DNA of 64,000 nucleotides from the NCBI GenBank assembly GCA_009838625.1, contig VXRG01000004.1, positions 1 through 64,000 of the forward strand, in the 5' to 3' direction. Position 1 is the first letter of the stretch. Every line of letters begins with the position of its first letter. Position numbers and translations under genes: made by a program. The notes under the pieces were generated by a model. That model was not told the origin of the DNA. It saw only the letters and a list, made by a program, of their open reading frames with translations, and ran no database searches. This DNA is from Caldilineaceae bacterium SB0664_bin_27. Its GTDB lineage: Bacteria; Chloroflexota; Anaerolineae; Caldilineales; Caldilineaceae. Positions 44,895 through 53,140 of this stretch are shown here, one piece after another.

Positions 44895-46151
44895 ATGAGT
44901 CCGTCAGTTTCTGAAAGGATCTTCCCGACCCCTATGTCATTACCTTCGTTCGCGCCCTCGGCCGAGCGCGTTCCTGTGTCCCGAATACGGGCGCTGGCGG
45001 ACGTGGCTTTCGGCATGGAGGACGTGCTTCCCCTGCAGTTTGGCGAGTCAACCTTGCCGACGCCGCCCTACGTGATCGACGCGGTGAACCAGGCAGCGCA
45101 GGAGGGTTGGACCTACTACTCCCCTAATCAGGGGCTGCCGTCGCTGCGCGTGGCAATTGCCAACCTGATAGCAAGGCTGCACGACGTAGAGATCGATCCC
45201 ACGGAGATTCAGATCAATTCCGGGGGCGTGCAGGCGCTAAACCTGGCAATCAAGTGTGTCATCGATCCGGGCGATGAGGCGATTGTACTGAGCCCGAACT
45301 GGCCGAATGGATCGGCGATGATTGAGATGTTCGGTGCACGCGCCGTGGAAGTGCCGATGGCGCGGGCGGGGCAGCGCTTTACCCCGGATGTGGAGGCCAT
45401 GGAGCGTGCGCTTTCGCCGCGTACACGCCTGCTCCTGTACGCTTCGCCCTCCAATCCACTCGGCTGGACAGCGACGGTCGCCGAACAGCGGATGTTGCTG
45501 GACTTTGCGCGGCAACACGGGCTGTGGCTGCTGACCGACGAGGTCTACGAGCGGATATATTACGGCGGTCAGGGCGAAGCAGGGGGCAGGGAGGGTAGCG
45601 CCAGCGCCTGTTCAGGGCAGCTTGCGCCTTCCATCCTGAAGCTCTGTTCGCGAGAGGACGCCGTCATCGTCGTCAACTCCTTCTCCAAAACCTACTGCAT
45701 GACGGGATGGCGGCTTGGCTGGATGGTGAGCAGGCCGGACTTCGTACAAAAAGCGGCACAGCTGAACGAGTTCATCGTTTCGCACGCGCCTACAATGATC
45801 CAGCGTGGCGGTGAAGCGGCGATCGCCCATGGAGAGGATGACATAGCGGCGATGGTAGAGGAGTTTCAGGAGCGGCGCGACTTCTGTGCCGGGATGCTGC
45901 GAGAGGTTCCCGGGGTCAACTTGCCGGAGCCGGAAGGGGCTTTCTACCTCTTTCCGCAACTTGACGGAATCAAAAACTCATACCAATTCTCGCTGGATCT
46001 ATTGCAAGAAATGCACGTGGCCGTTGCACCGGGCAGCGCTTTTGGCAACGGCGGTGAAGGGTCGATCCGCATCTGTTACGCGCCGGGGATGGACGTGCTG
46101 AGACCGGCGATGGAGCGGATTTGCGAGTTCATCCAGAATTACAGCCCTTAA
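44895..46151 (+). CDS. PLP-dependent aminotransferase class I/II
   Basis: A 418-residue fold type I aminotransferase. It shows YYSPNQGLPSLR, INSGGVQALNLAI, PSNPLGWTA, LLTDEVYERIYY (Asp and Tyr for PLP) and the lysine motif NSFSKTYCMTGWRLGW. I prefer the ATG at 44895, after TCGGGAAAC; the track ORF overlaps the previous gene. A run of Gly/Ala/Ser about residue 240 (GEAGGREGSASACSG) is an insertion relative to usual members. The substrate is probably an amino acid; RidA and RraA-like neighbours fit amine or keto-acid metabolism. Confidence 0.92.
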   Translation: MSPSVSERIFPTPMSLPSFAPSAERVPVSRIRALADVAFGMEDVLPLQFGESTLPTPPYVIDAVNQAAQEGWTYYSPNQGLPSLRVAIANLIARLHDVEIDPTEIQINSGGVQALNLAIKCVIDPGDEAIVLSPNWPNGSAMIEMFGARAVEVPMARAGQRFTPDVEAMERALSPRTRLLLYASPSNPLGWTATVAEQRMLLDFARQHGLWLLTDEVYERIYYGGQGEAGGREGSASACSGQLAPSILKLCSREDAVIVVNSFSKTYCMTGWRLGWMVSRPDFVQKAAQLNEFIVSHAPTMIQRGGEAAIAHGEDDIAAMVEEFQERRDFCAGMLREVPGVNLPEPEGAFYLFPQLDGIKNSYQFSLDLLQEMHVAVAPGSAFGNGGEGSIRICYAPGMDVLRPAMERICEFIQNYSP

Positions 46152-46199
46152 CGGAATCGTTTTGAACCAAGCCCAGACAGACCAGACAAGGAAGACGGA

Positions 46200-46922
46200 A
46201 TGAATCCTCAAGAGATCCTCGAAGAGTTGAAGACGGTCGATACGCCGTCGATCACCAACGTTGTCGCCACTTACCCTGAAGATCCGCTCTGCTTGGGCCT
46301 TTACAACCCGTGGACGGAAAACTGGTATACGGATGAGACGATCCGCTGCATGTATCCTGAGTTGGGAGCGCTGGCAGGTTACGCGGTTACATGCGTCTAT
46401 GGGCTGCCGGATCCAAACTTCTCGCGTGTGGGTTTCACGGACGTGCTGGAGGCGCTGGACGCGTCGCCCAAGCCGACGATCCTGGTCCTGGAGCAGAAGT
46501 TTCCGCCCGAAATTGCAGGCAAGGTAGGGCTGGCCGGCGGCAACATGACTGCCGCGATGCAGGCGGTAGGCTGTGTGGGCTGCATCTCGAACGGCCCGTC
46601 AAGAGACATCGACGAGATCCGGCCGATGGGCTTCCAGTATCTGCTCAGCGGCGTCACTCCGGGACATGGGGCGATGGCGGTGCAGTCGGTGAATGTGCCC
46701 GTGCACATTCGCGGGATGGACGTCGCTCCGGGCGAAATTGTGCATATGGATGAGAACGGCGCCTGCAAGTTCCCGGCCGACAAGATGGGGGATGTTCTGC
46801 GCAACGTAAAGCAGCTGCTGGCGCACGAAGAGGAACGCATTGGTATGATGCAGAATGCATCGAGCGCCGCGGAGGTTCGGGCAATCCTGGCCGGCCATAG
46901 TTACGGGGATGACGAAGAGTAA
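46200..46922 (+). CDS. RraA-like family protein
   Basis: A 240-residue protein of the RraA/HMG-CHA aldolase fold. It has TPSITNVVATYP, the GGNMTAAMQAVGCVGCISNG loop and the SRD Arg-Asp pair that in aldolase members binds Mg2+ and substrate. Members are oxaloacetate decarboxylases, 4-hydroxy-4-methyl-2-oxoglutarate aldolases or RNase E inhibitors; an aldolase/decarboxylase is more likely here. AAGGAAGACGGA lies before the ATG. A strong terminator follows. Confidence 0.88.
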   Translation: MNPQEILEELKTVDTPSITNVVATYPEDPLCLGLYNPWTENWYTDETIRCMYPELGALAGYAVTCVYGLPDPNFSRVGFTDVLEALDASPKPTILVLEQKFPPEIAGKVGLAGGNMTAAMQAVGCVGCISNGPSRDIDEIRPMGFQYLLSGVTPGHGAMAVQSVNVPVHIRGMDVAPGEIVHMDENGACKFPADKMGDVLRNVKQLLAHEEERIGMMQNASSAAEVRAILAGHSYGDDEE

Positions 46923-46946
46923 GAGGCAAGGGGTGAGAGAACAGAA

Positions 46947-46984
46947 GAGGGGAGTGAGTGTTGAGCTCACTCCCCTCTTTTTTT
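46947..46984 (+). terminator. Strong intrinsic terminator
   Basis: AGAGGGGAGTGAG and CTCACTCCCCTCT form a perfect 13-bp stem with a 7-nt loop followed by a T run. It ends the plus-strand RraA-like transcript just before the convergent lectin-like gene. A-rich bases on the other side are few, so it acts mainly on the plus strand. Confidence 0.92.
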
Positions 46985-47001
46985 CGGTGAGTGCCCCTTT
47001 T

Positions 47002-47469
47002 TCACGGCTGGGATTCTTCAGTTTCGGTTACTTCGATGCTGACGGCGACATAGCCGTCATTGTCGCTCAGGACGTCGTCATTGATGCGCAAGTAGAGAAT
47101 GCCGTGTTGGGTCGCCTGCATGTTTACGCCTTCGCCGACGACGAAGCGACCGCCGGTTTCGCCGATGCGACCGATGAGCGCGCCGCCGGACCCGCTGGAA
47201 ACAGGATAGAAGCTTGGCGCCGGAAATCTCGGGTGACCCGCGGGCCCGTGGAACTCATCGGGCGTATAGAGCCATTCACCTTCCGCTTCAATCTCGACCC
47301 GGTCTCCCTGATCGACACGAACACCGGTGCTCTGCCAGTCGCGGTAGGCGTAGATTCGTTTAGTGAGCAGCTCGCTGTGGTGGCGGGAAACGGTCAGGAC
47401 CGGCTGTGCGGTCTGCGTCAGGACCACCAGGACAGCGATGCCACCTGCAAGAAGAAGTAGCTTTCGCAT
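47002..47469 (-). CDS. Exported PA-IL/LecA-like domain protein
   Basis: A 155-residue protein with an N-terminal signal peptide or anchor (LLLLAGGIAVLVVL). The rest resembles the PA-IL (LecA) galactophilic lectin fold: VDQGDRVEIEAEGEWLY, then GGALIGRIGETGGRFVVGEG, then LYLRINDDVLSDNDGYVAVS. The Asp-rich IND...NDG loop sits where LecA binds Ca2+ and sugar. Binding is inference. It starts 3 bp after the SPFH gene, so the two are probably cotranslated. Confidence 0.75.
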   Translation of the reverse strand: MRKLLLLAGGIAVLVVLTQTAQPVLTVSRHHSELLTKRIYAYRDWQSTGVRVDQGDRVEIEAEGEWLYTPDEFHGPAGHPRFPAPSFYPVSSGSGGALIGRIGETGGRFVVGEGVNMQATQHGILYLRINDDVLSDNDGYVAVSIEVTETEESQP

Positions 47470-47472
47470 ACG

Positions 47473-49323
47473 TCACTCCTCCGCAGAAGGCCGCAGTTCA
47501 AGGATCGGCTCGGCGCCGGTACCCAGGATCCACTTGCTGTTCTCCTTCAGTTCGACGGCAATGAGGTAGTCGATATACTTTTCTGCGAGCGCGCCTTTGC
47601 CTTCCAGTTCGCTGAGGATGGCGCGGACGGCAAGCTGCTGGGCCTCGGTCGTTAGCTGGATCTGTTCGGCTTCGGCCGCGGCTGTGGTAGAGATGCGATA
47701 GGCGGCGGCTTCGGCCTCCTTCTGAGCGGCGTAGAACTGGGCGTCGGCAACGGTGCGCTGCTGGGCCGCTTCGGCCTCGGCCTGCTCCTGTCGCTGCACG
47801 GCCACCATGCGGTCCTTGATGGCTGACAGCACCTCGGCGGGCGGCGACGCGCTCTGGATCTGGACGGTCATGAATTCGACGCCGTACTGATCTTCCTTCT
47901 CCTTCAACTCCTGCATAATCTCAAGGTTCATCTCCGTACGCTGGTTCATGACGCCGGTCATCGTCTTGGTGTTGATGACATCGCGCAGCCTGCCCTGCAC
48001 GAATTCGAAGACGATGCGCTCCGGGTCGTCGACGGCGAGGGCGAAGCGCTCAGGGTTGGTGACGCGGTAGGTGAACTGCAGTGAGACGTCCATCGTGACA
48101 TTGTCGGAGGTCATGGCGGGTATGCGCTCGACGTAGCCCAGCCGCTCGATGACTTTGACAATTATGACCGTGTCAACTAAGGGGACTTGAACGTGCCATC
48201 CGGGCGTTTGCACGCCGAGGAAGCGGCCGCCGCGCAGGTGCAGGCCGCGTTCGAACTCGTGGATTTTGTAGACCGCGGCGCGGCCGACGTAGAGTGCGAC
48301 CAGAAGAACTGCCAGCGCCCCCAGGACTACGATTGAGAGTTTGTAAAACCGTTCCAAGTCCGCTCCGACAGCTTGCCGTCTTTCGGGCGCGGCAGCCACT
48401 ACTGTCTCTTCGCTCATGTTTGCTTCTCCTTTGGGGGAATCGTGTCCTCCCTTCTCAGATTGCGGCAGGACGGGTAGGTCGCTGATCCTATCTGTAACCC
48501 CGGTCGATGGGGGCAGAGCTCTTGCAACCCCATCTGTAAACGAGGTAAATGCCTTTTCGAATCCAAGAATGCCGATCAACCATTTGACGAGTGGTGGAAG
48601 CAGCAAGGGCCCGCTTAGTATCAGCCAGGCCAGTCCGACAAGCGGGATCAGAACTGTGAACATGCCCATAATTCCCCTCAGATTCTCTACGTAGCCGTAA
48701 CTGAGAAGAAATAACATGTTGGTGAATATCACGCCCCCAAAAAGCAGCGTCGCCCGCGGCCAGCTCTTGTCATTGAAAAGACGCGTTGCAGAGGGAAGCC
48801 GGAACAGCAAAGCGATAACAGCCGCCGCCGCTGCTGACAGAAGCACAAATCTCCAGTTGCTTCCAACTGATTCTCCTTGAACAAGCAGCGCAAGCGGGAT
48901 GATTAGTGCTGCGTGGGGAAAAACCGTGTATACGGCAAGCAGCCGATTGGAACTGTGCCAGCCAGCCCATACCACGTTCACGAAGTAGGGCGAGAATGCA
49001 AAGAGAATGAAAAGGATTTCCAGGACTGCCGCGAACACTCCACTTTGCCATCCCATAACCGAAAGGGCGAATTGGAGGAGAGTTGCGACCGCCGCGTACA
49101 CTGCGAACCCCACCCAGCTGTGGAACCAGTGCGGACGTCCAGCCAGCCAACCCACGAACGCCCCGCCGACGTATATGATGCGCAGAGACCAGATTACTCC
49201 AAGCCTCCACCGTTCAGGGGAAATGGAGTCTGGTATGTTGATTCCCAGCCAAAAGGCTGCGGGTACCAACAGGAACGGTATTGCAATGAGTGCTGCGGTG
49301 TGAAAGCTGAAGGTGCGACTCAT
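47473..49323 (-). CDS. Multi-pass membrane protein joined to an SPFH (band 7) domain
   Basis: A 616-residue ORF. Residues 1-250 contain about eight hydrophobic segments of no family I recognise (FAAVLEILFILFAFSPYFV). Residues 303-616 form a complete HflK/stomatin-like protein: one membrane segment (LSIVVLGALAVLLVALYV), an SPFH domain (GVQTPGWHVQVPLVDTVIIV; DNVTMDVSLQFTYRV) and an Ala/Glu/Gln-rich coiled coil. At the boundary the DNA has AAAGGAG and an in-frame ATG at 48417, a near-ideal start. So this is either a fusion or two proteins made from one frame. The lectin-like gene follows by 3 bp. Confidence 0.85.
   Translation of the reverse strand: MSRTFSFHTAALIAIPFLLVPAAFWLGINIPDSISPERWRLGVIWSLRIIYVGGAFVGWLAGRPHWFHSWVGFAVYAAVATLLQFALSVMGWQSGVFAAVLEILFILFAFSPYFVNVVWAGWHSSNRLLAVYTVFPHAALIIPLALLVQGESVGSNWRFVLLSAAAAAVIALLFRLPSATRLFNDKSWPRATLLFGGVIFTNMLFLLSYGYVENLRGIMGMFTVLIPLVGLAWLILSGPLLLPPLVKWLIGILGFEKAFTSFTDGVARALPPSTGVTDRISDLPVLPQSEKGGHDSPKGEANMSEETVVAAAPERRQAVGADLERFYKLSIVVLGALAVLLVALYVGRAAVYKIHEFERGLHLRGGRFLGVQTPGWHVQVPLVDTVIIVKVIERLGYVERIPAMTSDNVTMDVSLQFTYRVTNPERFALAVDDPERIVFEFVQGRLRDVINTKTMTGVMNQRTEMNLEIMQELKEKEDQYGVEFMTVQIQSASPPAEVLSAIKDRMVAVQRQEQAEAEAAQQRTVADAQFYAAQKEAEAAAYRISTTAAAEAEQIQLTTEAQQLAVRAILSELEGKGALAEKYIDYLIAVELKENSKWILGTGAEPILELRPSAEE
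48405..48432 (-). promoter_or_regulatory. Internal ribosome-binding site and start of the SPFH part
   Basis: Within the 616-residue ORF, AAAGGAG stands 8 nt before an ATG whose product is a normal-sized 314-residue SPFH protein. It lies at the domain boundary, where no strong constraint would otherwise create such a signal. Confidence 0.55.
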
Positions 49324-49659
49324 GGTCCGATCACAGGATCAGTTCGTATCTCGTCTTCAGTTTACACCAGGCAGGGGAGTTCTTTCGGCTTCGTATCGGT
49401 CCATATCCGGACAACAGTAGTACGAGACGGACGAAACGACACGTTAAGCAATTGACCCTACCGTAAGCCCTTAGCGTTCTCGAAATAGGCAGATGGGGAA
49501 TCGTGCAAAGAGTGCCTCATCTCAATTTTATGACATTTTTCTTGTTTGCACGCTCTCGCCATTGGGAATAAAATGGCATTTATCTTCCAAAGAGTGAGGA
49601 AGGACGTTTTCCGATTTGTTCCGACAGCAGAGATTCCATACCTAGCAAGGAGGATCAAA
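49324..49659 (+). other. Divergent intergenic region before the second sugar importer
   Basis: No gene is supported; the first 38 residues of the track ORF at 49546 are discarded because of the better start at 49660. A plus promoter candidate (TTGCAC, 16 nt, ATAAAA) lies at 49546-49573. Confidence 0.4.
49546..49573 (+). promoter_or_regulatory. Possible promoter of the second sugar importer operon
   Basis: TTGCAC and ATAAAA are separated by 16 nt, in an AT-rich patch about 90 nt before the binding-protein start. Confidence 0.35.
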
Positions 49660-51006
49660 ATGGGAACGCAGCACAGTTTTAGTCGGCGAAGGTTTTTGCA
49701 TGGGGCAGGCTTGGGCGCCGCGGGGTTGGCGCTGGCGGCCTGCGCAGCGCCGGCAGCGGAGCCTGCCGCGGGGGACGCAGAGGCGCCCGCTGCCGAAATG
49801 CCTGAGGTTGTATTTTGGTTTCCATGGGAGGACCCTGCCCTGAACCTTCAGGACAAGTTCAATGAAGCAGGGTTGGGTGTTACAGCGGTCTGGCAACTTG
49901 GCGAATATGATTCGAACACGAAGACGATGGCCGCGCTGGCGGCCGGCACGCCGCCCCCGGTTTCATTCCTGGGCCGGTGGCAGAGCGGCGACTTGGCGGT
50001 GCGCGATGCGCTCGTGATCCTGGACGACTACATTGAGGGCGCCCAAAACTTCACTTGGGATAACATTTGGGAGCGACTGCAGAAGGATTCCATACTCTGG
50101 GGCAAGAAATGGATCGTTCCCTATACGACGGATACGCGCGCTTTGTTGTACAACAGGACTGTCATGGGAGAGGCAGGGCTTGACCCGGATGCGCCGCCAT
50201 TGACGTGGGATGAACTGCACCAGATGGCAATCGATATAACGGAACAGGACGACGCAGGCCGCCTGGATGTGATAGGGTTCACGCCCACATTCGGCAATCC
50301 TCCCGTGCACCTCATGTTTCTGACGTTGATCTGGTGCCTTGATGGCGACATGGTCAACGAGGATTTGACCCAGGTTACGATAACCGACAAGGGTGAAGAG
50401 GCCATGGTCTTCCTGAAACAGTTGATGGACGACCAGGGAGGATACGAGGCGGCAGGCGCCTTCACGAGGGGACTCAGTCTGGCGGAAGGCATCGATGCAT
50501 TTTCGGCAGGAAAGGTGGGTCTGGCGATGCACGGGCAGTGGGTGCTTCGCAACTACGACAAATACTCACCTGATCTCGACTTTGGCATGATACCGGGCCC
50601 GGTTTTCCCGGAGTATGGCATTCACGCCAACTATGACGGTGGCGGCGGCTGGTTCCTTTTCAAGGAGGGCGGACAGCCGGATGATGCCTGGGCCCTGGTC
50701 GACTTCTCGATGAACGAAGAATTCTATCTTGACCACGCAAACAGATTCCACTGGCTGCCGGCGCGCTCCGATGTGGGTGAGCAGTGGGCGGCCTTTGACG
50801 AACGGCGCGAGGTCTTCGCCGCGACGGCAAACACGGTGCGGTGGATTCCGATTTTCGTCGGCATCCTTGAAACACTGGGCGACATCGCCACCATGTTCGA
50901 CAACATTCTGATTGGCGGCAAAGACATTGCCAGCGAACTTGAGATTGCGGAAGAGAAGATTCAGGCTGTACTGGACCGGCACAACGAGTTCCCGGTGCCT
51001 TCCTAG
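49660..51006 (+). CDS. Extracellular solute-binding lipoprotein of second sugar importer
   Basis: A 448-residue family 1 binding protein. The ATG at 49660 has an excellent AAGGAGG about 7 nt upstream, so the longer ORF is rejected. A Tat-like SRRRFLHG precedes a lipobox (ALAAC). The mature part has usual motifs (YTTDTRALLYNRTVMGEAG; AGKVGLAMHGQW). It starts a five-gene run with two permeases, a ceramidase-like hydrolase and an oxidoreductase. The ligand is unknown, perhaps an oligosaccharide or glycolipid sugar. Confidence 0.93.
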   Translation: MGTQHSFSRRRFLHGAGLGAAGLALAACAAPAAEPAAGDAEAPAAEMPEVVFWFPWEDPALNLQDKFNEAGLGVTAVWQLGEYDSNTKTMAALAAGTPPPVSFLGRWQSGDLAVRDALVILDDYIEGAQNFTWDNIWERLQKDSILWGKKWIVPYTTDTRALLYNRTVMGEAGLDPDAPPLTWDELHQMAIDITEQDDAGRLDVIGFTPTFGNPPVHLMFLTLIWCLDGDMVNEDLTQVTITDKGEEAMVFLKQLMDDQGGYEAAGAFTRGLSLAEGIDAFSAGKVGLAMHGQWVLRNYDKYSPDLDFGMIPGPVFPEYGIHANYDGGGGWFLFKEGGQPDDAWALVDFSMNEEFYLDHANRFHWLPARSDVGEQWAAFDERREVFAATANTVRWIPIFVGILETLGDIATMFDNILIGGKDIASELEIAEEKIQAVLDRHNEFPVPS

Positions 51007-51124
51007 ACCGTGCCTGATTGAAGAGCTGAATTGCGGGGTTCGGGACTCGGTGCAGACCGGGTCCTGAATCCTCTCTCTCTTAACCCTGGTGCACACATGC
51101 GCGTTCAGTTTTTCTCCATTCGTG

Positions 51125-52012
51125 ATGAAGATGCCGACACAGAAAGCTATGCTTAACATCGCTTTGGGACGATTCGAAGGGAAGAGTCGAAAAGTTGCAC
51201 AGTCCTCGCTTGTCTACTGCTTGCTCGTTGCCCTGGGATTCCTGTTTGCGATGCCTCTGGTGTGGCTCATCTCCACTTCACTGAAGAGTAATGAGCAGGT
51301 TGGAATGTGGCCTCCCGTGTGGATTCCTTATCCCTTTGTATGGGAGAACTATTTCGTAGCCTGGACAAGCGGTCGCTTCGGGCTCTATTTCTTTAATACC
51401 GCATTCATCACGGTGCTGGCTACGTTTGGACAACTGCTGACAGCTTCCATGGCTGCATTTGGCTTTGCCCGTCTGCGCTTTCCGGGCCGCGAGGTACTGT
51501 TTGCCGTTCTTCTGGCAACCATGATGTTGCCATTCGTGGTCACGATGATTCCGACCTTCATTCTCTTCAAGAACCTGGGGTGGCTCGACTCATTCAGGCC
51601 ACTGATCGTCCCCTACTATTTCGGTGGTGGAGCATTCTTCATTTTTCTGCTGCGCCAGTTTTTCAAGACATTACCGACTGAGTTGTTCGAACAAGCAACA
51701 ATCGACGGGGCCTCGAACTACCGCATCTACTATCAGATTCTGCTACCCCTCTCCAAGCCTGCGCTCTCGACCGTGGCCATATTCGGGTTCTTGCATCACT
51801 GGAACGACTTTCTTGCGCCGTTGATCTACCTGAACAGCCCGGAGAAGTTCACACTGGCATTGGGATTGCAGCAGTTTATCCAGCGAACCGAAGTCCGCTA
51901 TCAGGAGATGATGGCGATGGCGTTACTGATGACAATTCCGGTTCTTATGGTCTTCTTCTTCTTCCAGCAGTACTTCATCCGCGGGGTCGTCATGTCCGGA
52001 ATAAAGGGGTAA
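51125..52012 (+). CDS. Carbohydrate ABC transporter permease, MalG-type
   Basis: A 295-residue permease from the ATG at 51125; the ORF reaches back to a GTG at 51089, and ATGs at 51131 and 51149 are also possible because no start has a clear ribosome-binding site. Six membrane segments and the EAA loop EQATIDGASNYRIYYQILLPL are visible, and the end GVVMSGIKG is typical of MalG. It precedes the MalF-type gene, the reverse of the usual order. No ATPase is local. Confidence 0.93.
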   Translation: MKMPTQKAMLNIALGRFEGKSRKVAQSSLVYCLLVALGFLFAMPLVWLISTSLKSNEQVGMWPPVWIPYPFVWENYFVAWTSGRFGLYFFNTAFITVLATFGQLLTASMAAFGFARLRFPGREVLFAVLLATMMLPFVVTMIPTFILFKNLGWLDSFRPLIVPYYFGGGAFFIFLLRQFFKTLPTELFEQATIDGASNYRIYYQILLPLSKPALSTVAIFGFLHHWNDFLAPLIYLNSPEKFTLALGLQQFIQRTEVRYQEMMAMALLMTIPVLMVFFFFQQYFIRGVVMSGIKG

Positions 52013-52048
52013 TTCGCCCGGCGGGGAAACCGGCACGTCGCAGACAGA

Positions 52049-53083
52049 ATGATTCAGAGTCGGCGTTTCATTGCCGAGTATTGTGTTATGAGCCAGGAAG
52101 CCATTCCCGCAACGGATAGTAAAGTTACAGCAGACCTTTCTGCCAAACCTCGCAGCGTGTGGGCAAGCCCGATTCGCCGGCGCGAAGCCCGCGACGGGAT
52201 CGTCTTCATTTTGCCCTGGTTTCTCGGCCTGCTCATCTTCATTCTGGGACCATTTGTTGCCGGGTTTTACTACAGTTTGACCGAGTATGACAGCCTCTTG
52301 CCAGCAAACTGGCTGGGAGTGGAAAACTACCGACGCATTCTGTTTGACGACGACCGCTTCTGGCTTACCGTTTACAACACGGTCTGGTATGTGTGCGCAG
52401 CGGTCGTCCCGCAGGTGATTCTTGGGCTGTTGCTCGCAGTCCTGCTAAACCAGAAGGCCAGGGGCATCACCGTATTCCGAACCGTCTTCTTTATGCCCTC
52501 CATCGTTCCAATCGTTGCCTCCGTTTCGCTCTTCATCTTTATCCTCCATGACCGTTTTGGCCTCCTGAACGAGACTCTCTACCAGGTATTTGGCATCGTC
52601 GGCCCGAACTGGCTTACCAGCCCTGATTGGTCGAAACCTTCACTCGTGCTCTGGAGCCTGTGGGGAATCGGAGGGGGGATGATCATCTATCTGGCCGGCC
52701 TGCAGGGGATCCCGCAGACGCTGTATGAGGCGGCGGCGATTGACGGGGCGGGTGCTCTGCGCTGCTTCTGGAAGATCACGATTCCCTTGATTTCGCCGAC
52801 GATCCTCTTTGTTGTCATCATGGGTATCATCGGCAGCTTTCAGATTTTCACTCCGGTCTTCCTTTTGGGCAGCGCAAACTACGGACTGGCGGCTGCAGGT
52901 CCGATGGACTCTCTCCTCTTCTGGGTTGTCTACATTTACAACCAGGGATTCTTCTATTTTCGCATGGGCTATGCCAGCGCTATCGCCTGGCTGCTGTTCA
53001 TGCTCCTGGTGGTACTCACTCTAATCCAGTTTCGTCTGGCCGGTCGTTGGGTTTACTATGAGGACGAGGCTGCCATTCGTTAG
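52049..53083 (+). CDS. Sugar ABC transporter permease, MalF-type
   Basis: A 344-residue permease, or 331 residues if it begins at the ATG at 52088. It has a polar N-terminus, a first segment FILPWFLGLLIFILGPFVAG, NYRRILFDD ahead of segment two, and the EAA loop EAAAIDGAGALRCFWKITIPL. It pairs with the MalG-type subunit just upstream. Confidence 0.93.
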   Translation: MIQSRRFIAEYCVMSQEAIPATDSKVTADLSAKPRSVWASPIRRREARDGIVFILPWFLGLLIFILGPFVAGFYYSLTEYDSLLPANWLGVENYRRILFDDDRFWLTVYNTVWYVCAAVVPQVILGLLLAVLLNQKARGITVFRTVFFMPSIVPIVASVSLFIFILHDRFGLLNETLYQVFGIVGPNWLTSPDWSKPSLVLWSLWGIGGGMIIYLAGLQGIPQTLYEAAAIDGAGALRCFWKITIPLISPTILFVVIMGIIGSFQIFTPVFLLGSANYGLAAAGPMDSLLFWVVYIYNQGFFYFRMGYASAIAWLLFMLLVVLTLIQFRLAGRWVYYEDEAAIR

Positions 53084-53140
53084 CGCCGCGTTTGAACGCA
53101 GCCCCACTTTCCCACATTCAGACTCCCAGGAGGCTTGACT

